DNA of 20,369 nt from Moniliella sp. 'wahieum' (lineage: Eukaryota > Basidiomycota > Moniliellomycetes > Moniliellales > Moniliellaceae): NCBI GenBank assembly GCA_003971905.1, contig RSEE01000189.1:1-20369 (forward strand), written 5' to 3'. Positions within the stretch are counted from its first letter, which is position 1. Each line of letters begins with the position of its first letter. The notes below the pieces were generated by a model, which was not told the origin of the DNA, made no database searches, and saw only the letters and a program-made list of their open reading frames with translations. Positions 15,407 through 20,369 of this stretch are shown piece after piece. The translations under genes and the position numbers were made by a program.

Positions 15407-18400
15407 CTACAAAAGTCGTGTGTCAGCACGTCCCTCCTCTCGTCCGGGGTCAGTGTACGGCGGAGTTCCCATGCGCGAGCGGGTTCTGTGCCCGATCCCG
15501 AGCCGGGGTGGTTGGGGTCGGCGAGAACCGGTGGGGAAGACGAGGAAATCAGCGGGGGTCTGGAGGGAGCGGAGGAAAGATCCCATCAGGAAGAAGATCA
15601 AGGCGACGAGGATGACGGTGGAGAGGGGGGGTACTTGGCGTTGGCACAGTGCGCGGAACGGGTTGGGCGTCGAGGTCCCAAGCTAGATGCTGTGGTGGTG
15701 TGCGGCTGCGGCGGGTGGTAGAGTGCAGAGCGTCGCCACGAGGCGAGGTGGTAGAGTCGGAGATATCTGTCCCAAGCGCGACAGGGGCGAGTTGGCTAAC
15801 AAACTAATGATGGGCGAAGCGCTTGAGCTCGGGGGGCCTAAGGACGCCGCAGTAACCCTTGGGATTCCTGCGCGCCTAGTGTGTGGGATCCTCCGTCGCG
15901 CACATGGGTAGCCTCCGTGGGTCCCTGCACCTCGTCGTCCTCAGGACTGGCTTCCTTGTTGGTCGTCTTGCCGTGCGCCTTGGGGTCGGACTTGGCCTGG
16001 GCGCGCACAGGTTTCGGGACAAGATGCGGTTCATGTGCGCAGCAAGCGGGGTATGGTACAAGGCGGGGACATACGAGTGTTCCTCGGGATCAGCCAGTGT
16101 GTCCGAAACCTCGTTGAGCCTAGAGGCGGGTTAGTTCCTTGCCACACACATATAAGCGAAGGGGGGTCCAGGGGGGGGAGAGGGGGGGGATATGACGTAC
16201 TTGCATAGGACGGGGACGGGGTCCGCATCTGGACTCTCGCGCTGGAGCAGAGCCGAAGTTTTGTTGACATGAATCACGTCCATGGGGCCATTGTTGAACC
16301 AGACCAACGACGGCAGTTTGGTCGCTTTGGCCGTCCATTTTCCGTGGCGGCAGTACCGGTTCCTCGTCCGAATCCTCATCTTGTTGCGCAAACGTTGCTG
16401 TATCCCCCGCCGGTGGATACGGGGCACAATGGTGCACGTGAGCAGTGCATCGGTCCAGCTCTGGTCGGGGAAAGGGTAACGCCGCATCGTCCAATGGGGC
16501 CAGGTAGAGCCGCACCAGGTGCCGGCGAGGCCGGTGCTGGGAATCGAGCGTGGCAGCAAGCAAGCCGAAGGCGGCAAGTCGTACACCGCAGCCTCGAGCG
16601 GGACCGGGTCCGAATGAGGAGGATCGGCATCCAAGTTGAGCAAGCTAGGCGCGTCGCTATCGGGCTGGTGTCTCCCCCGCCGAGCCCGAGCCCAAGCCCA
16701 AGCCCGATTCGGCCGCGGCGTCGTCCCGCCCGCCGTGTTCTCGTCGCTCTCCCCCGCTGTGGACTGGTCAGGGGATCGGTGATCGTCGCGTCGGCATCGG
16801 ACAGCGAATGGGTCAAACTGGTGGAACGCAAGAGGGAGGCCTTGACCTCGGCCCCGGTCTGAGAAGGCAAAGTAGGAGACGGATGGCGAGGCGCGGGCAC
16901 GCGTACCGCCTCGGCGGTGATGGTGTACCCCCTAGGAAAGTGGCCTAGCTCCACGGTCACTTCCAGCACGATGTCTTCCCTTGGACGGTTGGGGCCATCG
17001 CGTTTGGACAAGCTGACCGCCCTGCGTGCCTCGCCAATCGCATTGGATAAGGACAGAGGGGACGTAGGGTCGGCAGCACTGTTGGATGTGGTGCGGGACC
17101 GAGACCAAGGGAGCGAGGAGCGGCAGGTCGCTGGCCGAGGACGGGAAGCCCGTGGGGGAGGCAAGGCGGGACTAGCCTGTTGGGATGATGGCGCGTCGGG
17201 GTCGTCGGTGAACGCACTAAAGCTAAGTGTGCGTCGGTCGGTCGCTTCGGGCGGTGGGGCGGCGCAGTTCGCGCATGGTAGAAAAGTGCGCGGAATCATG
17301 GTGCGTGGACCTGGACGCGGACCCGGACCCGGCGGGCGCGGTGGCAGCGGCGGCGACGGAGGCCGAAGCACCCAGACGAATGAGCGCGCGAGCTTCAAAC
17401 TTTTTAGTGCGTGGATCAAAGTCTTGCGACAAAAGTGTCCTGTTCTCGGCACCCTTGGGCAGGGTGAGCGCCCAGGGCAGATCCGGATCTTCGTCCCGTC
17501 CGTCCCCAAGGACCACGACACTGGACGGCGGCAGCGTGACTGCCGGCCCGATCCCGGAACTAGGCGCTGGGCCCTTGAGGTAGGCTTCGATTTGGTTGAT
17601 GGTCTTGGGCAGTGCTGCGTTCCAGGAGGTGTTGACGGAGGAAGGGACCGACGCCAAAGTCGATGGCCATGACGTGGGTGAGGCGGGTAGAAGGGATAGC
17701 ATAGGCTGTGGAAGTATAAGGATCAACCGTTTCCAAGATCCAACCGTCAATCAGAACCCGCCCGACGGGCAGGTTGGCCGGGTTAAGTTTCCCGCCAAAC
17801 ACATAATCTGGCGAACCATCTTCCTTCTTGCTCGACGGGAGGGACAAGCCGACGCACGTGCAATGCTCTCCCACGAACAAGACGCCGCGGCATAAAAGTA
17901 CGCGATGGGCTTGCCCGGGTTGGCGGCCGCGATCGGCTGTGCCCAGGCCTGCGTCGGGCGGAATGGGATCGAGCGCGGGCTGATCGGCATAGCGATGGGT
18001 CGAGGCCTGCGCGCGCGCCAAGTGGTTCGCCTGGGTCGGGGAGGCAGTGCGGGCCGTCAAGTGGGCAACGCAAAAGGCGCGGCCACGAAAGGGGAAGGAA
18101 GGTTTGGTCGTGGCAAAGTACACTCCTGCGCCGTTACCATAACTCTGTAGCGGTAATGCAGCGTCCGCGCTCGTCCAAGCCTTTGCGCACCGCCAGCGAC
18201 TCGACCGCCTGAAGAAGTTCTTCGGCCGCCAACCTTGCACCACCTTGTCGGCACGTTGAATCGCGACGCTAGGCGAGATGGATTGCATGTACTTTCGTCG
18301 GATGTGAAGCCCGTTGCGTTCCGACACGAGTGCCCAGCCGGCCGGGGTAACCGAGGGGTCGGAGAGCGCTCGGCGTACAGCCGCCGCAGCAAAAACAGTA

Positions 18401-20369
18401 CATCCAATGGGCCCGTCAGACTATCCCGCACCGCATTCCGCGGCGGAGGCAGGCGTACGGACGCGCGCAGACTGTCAGCGGTGCTGGCCGCTTCCGCTGT
18501 CAAATCAGATTGTCCGGCACGACAGGCGTGGTGGAGCGAGAGAGGTTGACGGGGGTGCCGCCGAGCGTGGAGACATTGTCCAGCGCAGGGGAAGTGCGTG
18601 TGCCACTGCGGGCGCCTTTGAACGCAGGCGAGGTCAGGTCGAGGGGTACATGTTTTGGTCGAGAGCGTTTGCGACGGAAAAGTTCCTTGACTTGATCGTC
18701 CTCCAGCTCGTCAATGACATGAATGTTGGCGCCGTTGACCATGACTACGCCCCGTTCTTTACCATTCCCCCATGCCGGGCCACGACGAACCGTGATCCTC
18801 GCCGTGTCATCCTCCAGCGACGCAGGTACATGTTCAATCGTGATCCACAATCCGCCTCCGCCTTGACTGAGTTGTGGCGACGCAAGCAACTGATCTCAAT
18901 GGTGGTGGGTCAATCACAAGATCCAAGTTGGGACTCCAAGACTCGAGGTCGCATCGCAACTCGCACTCGACGTTGGGCGTGTCGTCGGGTAACAAGCCGG
19001 GGGCGAGCTCGTACTCGAATCGGAACGTGGCCCGCTCATGCTCGTACTGGATCTTCTTCACCTGTCCCCCCAACAGACGCGTGACAACGGGCGGCGCACC
19101 AAACTTGATCGCATACTCGCCGCGCCCGCTACAGCAGCCGTCATGGCGTTGGGAGTGGAGGACTTGGACGTCCAGCCCTTGGGATCGCTCTGCTCCAACA
19201 GCGTCACATGCACCGTCGTTGGCTCAGCGACTCAACGGACCAGCCACGAAGGTCGACTTGGGTCCGGATCACGCCCGACTCGGGCGCGGGGATCTGCGGG
19301 AACAAGCCACGGTCGTCGGTGCTAAAGCTAAAAATGTGAACCGAGGCGGGGACTTGTACGATGTGCTCACCGTCACGGAATCGCGGGCGCTGCCGATGCG
19401 TAGATATACACGTTAGTTGTCACTTCACAAGTGGGAAGGAAGAGATGGGGTGAGGGAGGGGGGGGGGCGCACCTGACGGGCCATGACGCTTTATTCTTCG
19501 AGTGCCACAATGAGCTGAGGTCGTTAAGGTCAGCCAAGAGGGTAGAGCTTTCGTGGGTCTTGTCCCACAAGGCTTGTGCTCCTGGGCTCGAGATGGTGGC
19601 GAACAAGTCCCAGACGCCTACGCCTACAAACGTCGCTTCCGCCCGGTAGACAATCAAGGTGGGATCGATCGAGTCGAGTTGGGGATGGTCACCCCCGCGA
19701 GTCCGACACGTGTTTCCACTTAGCGTCTGGCTCTTGGAGCAGAGAGGTAAAGTAGATATAGTTCGTCGGATCAGCGCGTCGACGGCGTTGGAGTTGGATC
19801 CATTCGGTTGTCCTGCCAGCGCAGCGCCGGTACGTTCTTACCCACCGCACTGCCCTCAAACGACAAGGCTTGCAACTTATCTGCCTCGTCCAAGATCCAA
19901 CCGAACGCCTCGCCCGGGTCGCGCAAGCTGCCACCCCTGTGGATGCGCATGGGCCAGCAGTCAGCTGCGACCGAGGGAACGGGACTACACACGACCGACA
20001 GCGGCATCTGGGTGCCCTTGGCCCAGCGTTCGCTGTTGACTGATCGGCCACTGCGGATGGAGTCGGCACTGCTCGCTTCGGTGCGTGGGTCCGAGACCGA
20101 CAGGGGGGGGCGTTGAGAGGATTGACGGGCCAGACGGGGATCAAGTCCCCGTTGAGCCGGATATCGTCGAGGCGGCAATACGCTGGATCTGCACACTGAC
20201 CCTTGTCACCTCCTCTTGCAGCACAAGCGGTCATGGAGAATGGTGACTTCGATCCCGGCTGCATTGTGTGGGGAACGGCGTGCGGACAAGACGCCATTGC
20301 GGGTACCGCGAGGGTTCGCCGCATGTCCGCCCGACTCCCCCGGCAACTGAGTGGATACGCGCATGGCCT
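15407..20369 (-). CDS. Two-START-domain lipid-binding protein with C-terminal membrane helix (N-terminus outside window)
   Basis: The first START-type domain (about 19660-19020) reads DPTLIVYRAEATFVGVGVWD, ALWDKTHESS, IFSFSTDDRGLFPQIPAPES, VIRTQVDLRGWSVESLS, HVTLLEQSDPKGW and EYAIKFGAPPVVTRL, closely START-like through the QVDL-GW and LLEQSDPKGW strands. The second (about 18345-17600) reads AGWALVSERNGLHIRRKYMQ, SISPSVAIQRADKVVQGW, LPLQSYGNGAGVYFATTK, RVLIDGWILETVDPY, IPSTRLTHVMAIDF and NAALPKTINQIEAYLKG. A low-complexity Ser/Pro/Arg region and a KSDPKAHGKTTNKE-type segment follow. A hydrophobic helix VILVALIFFLMGSFL (about 15620-15575) precedes the stop at 15407. START domains hold sterols or phospholipids, so a tail-anchored lipid-transfer role is inferred. 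About 1,600 codons are visible, with introns at 19390-19472 and 16120-16200 and many frame changes. The start lies beyond 20369. Confidence 0.87.
16120..16200 (-). other. Intron in the START gene, 3' part
   Basis: On the minus strand the donor GTACGT begins at 16200, and GAACTAACCCGCCTCTAG supplies branch site and acceptor ending at 16120. The exon before ends with DADPVPVLCK and the exon after reads LNEVSDTLADPEEHSYVPAL. The acceptor could instead be the AG about 20 bases earlier. Confidence 0.65.
19390..19472 (-). other. Intron inside the first START domain
   Basis: On the minus strand the donor GTGCGC begins at 19472 and the acceptor CGGCAG ends at 19390, with CAACTAACG as branch site. 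Splicing gives SWPVS joined to ARDSVTV in frame, which is a continuous START-domain strand. The length is 83 bases. The intron contains a G9-type homopolymer on the plus strand. Confidence 0.85.

Noticed and set aside
14973..15686. Plus-strand 237-codon frame with SHSHSPSPSPS
   Set aside because: The Ser-Pro run is the hexamer repeat at 15019-15060, and the second half is antisense to the START gene's C-terminal helix, which has better support.
16376..17521. Minus-strand 381-codon frame as a separate gene
   Set aside because: It is the low-complexity linker of the START gene read partly in the right frame and partly out of frame. The flanking conserved blocks continue on both sides in other frames.

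Overview
The window starts with four CCCTAA hexamers at base 1, so it is the left end of a linear eukaryotic chromosome with TTAGGG-type telomeres. Introns of about 75 to 115 bp with GTACGT or GTAAGT donors and CTAAC-like branch sites, GC-rich DNA and the protein families present point to a filamentous fungus. The proteins most resemble those of an agaricomycete basidiomycete such as Rhizoctonia/Ceratobasidium; that placement is an inference from memory of the families, not a search.

Layout. 1-26 is telomere. 27-1640 is a subtelomeric stretch with no recognisable gene. 1641-2435 (+) encodes a secreted PEBP-family protein. 4316-5774 (+) encodes an Ent1/2-type epsin (ENTH domain, UIM-like segments, NPF motif). 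5775-7561 is a repeat- and palindrome-rich spacer holding a heat-shock-element-like cluster. 7562-9277 (+) encodes a DUF2235 alpha/beta hydrolase. Convergent to it, 13442-9573 (-) encodes a large chromatin protein with an R1-type zinc finger (zf-4CXXC_R1), a histone-H1-like Lys/Ala/Pro linker and a DDT/WHIM-like half. 13443-15406 is a GC-rich spacer. 20369-15407 (-) encodes a very large protein with two START-type lipid-binding domains and a C-terminal transmembrane helix; its N-terminus lies beyond the window.

The genes are not an operon and do not obviously form one pathway. Two concern membranes and lipids (epsin, START protein), one is a probable hydrolase, one is secreted, and one is nuclear. 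All five lie unusually close to the telomere, with no telomere-linked helicase or transposon seen between them and the end.

The strongest window-wide signal is that every gene is broken by small frameshifts every 50 to 250 bases, although the protein sequence on both sides of each break stays clearly family-like. Several breaks fall in homopolymers or in a repeat copy one base short. I read this mainly as residual indel error in a long-read assembly rather than five independent pseudogenes. Each gene is therefore annotated as one CDS span whose reading frame changes, with the approximate changes listed.
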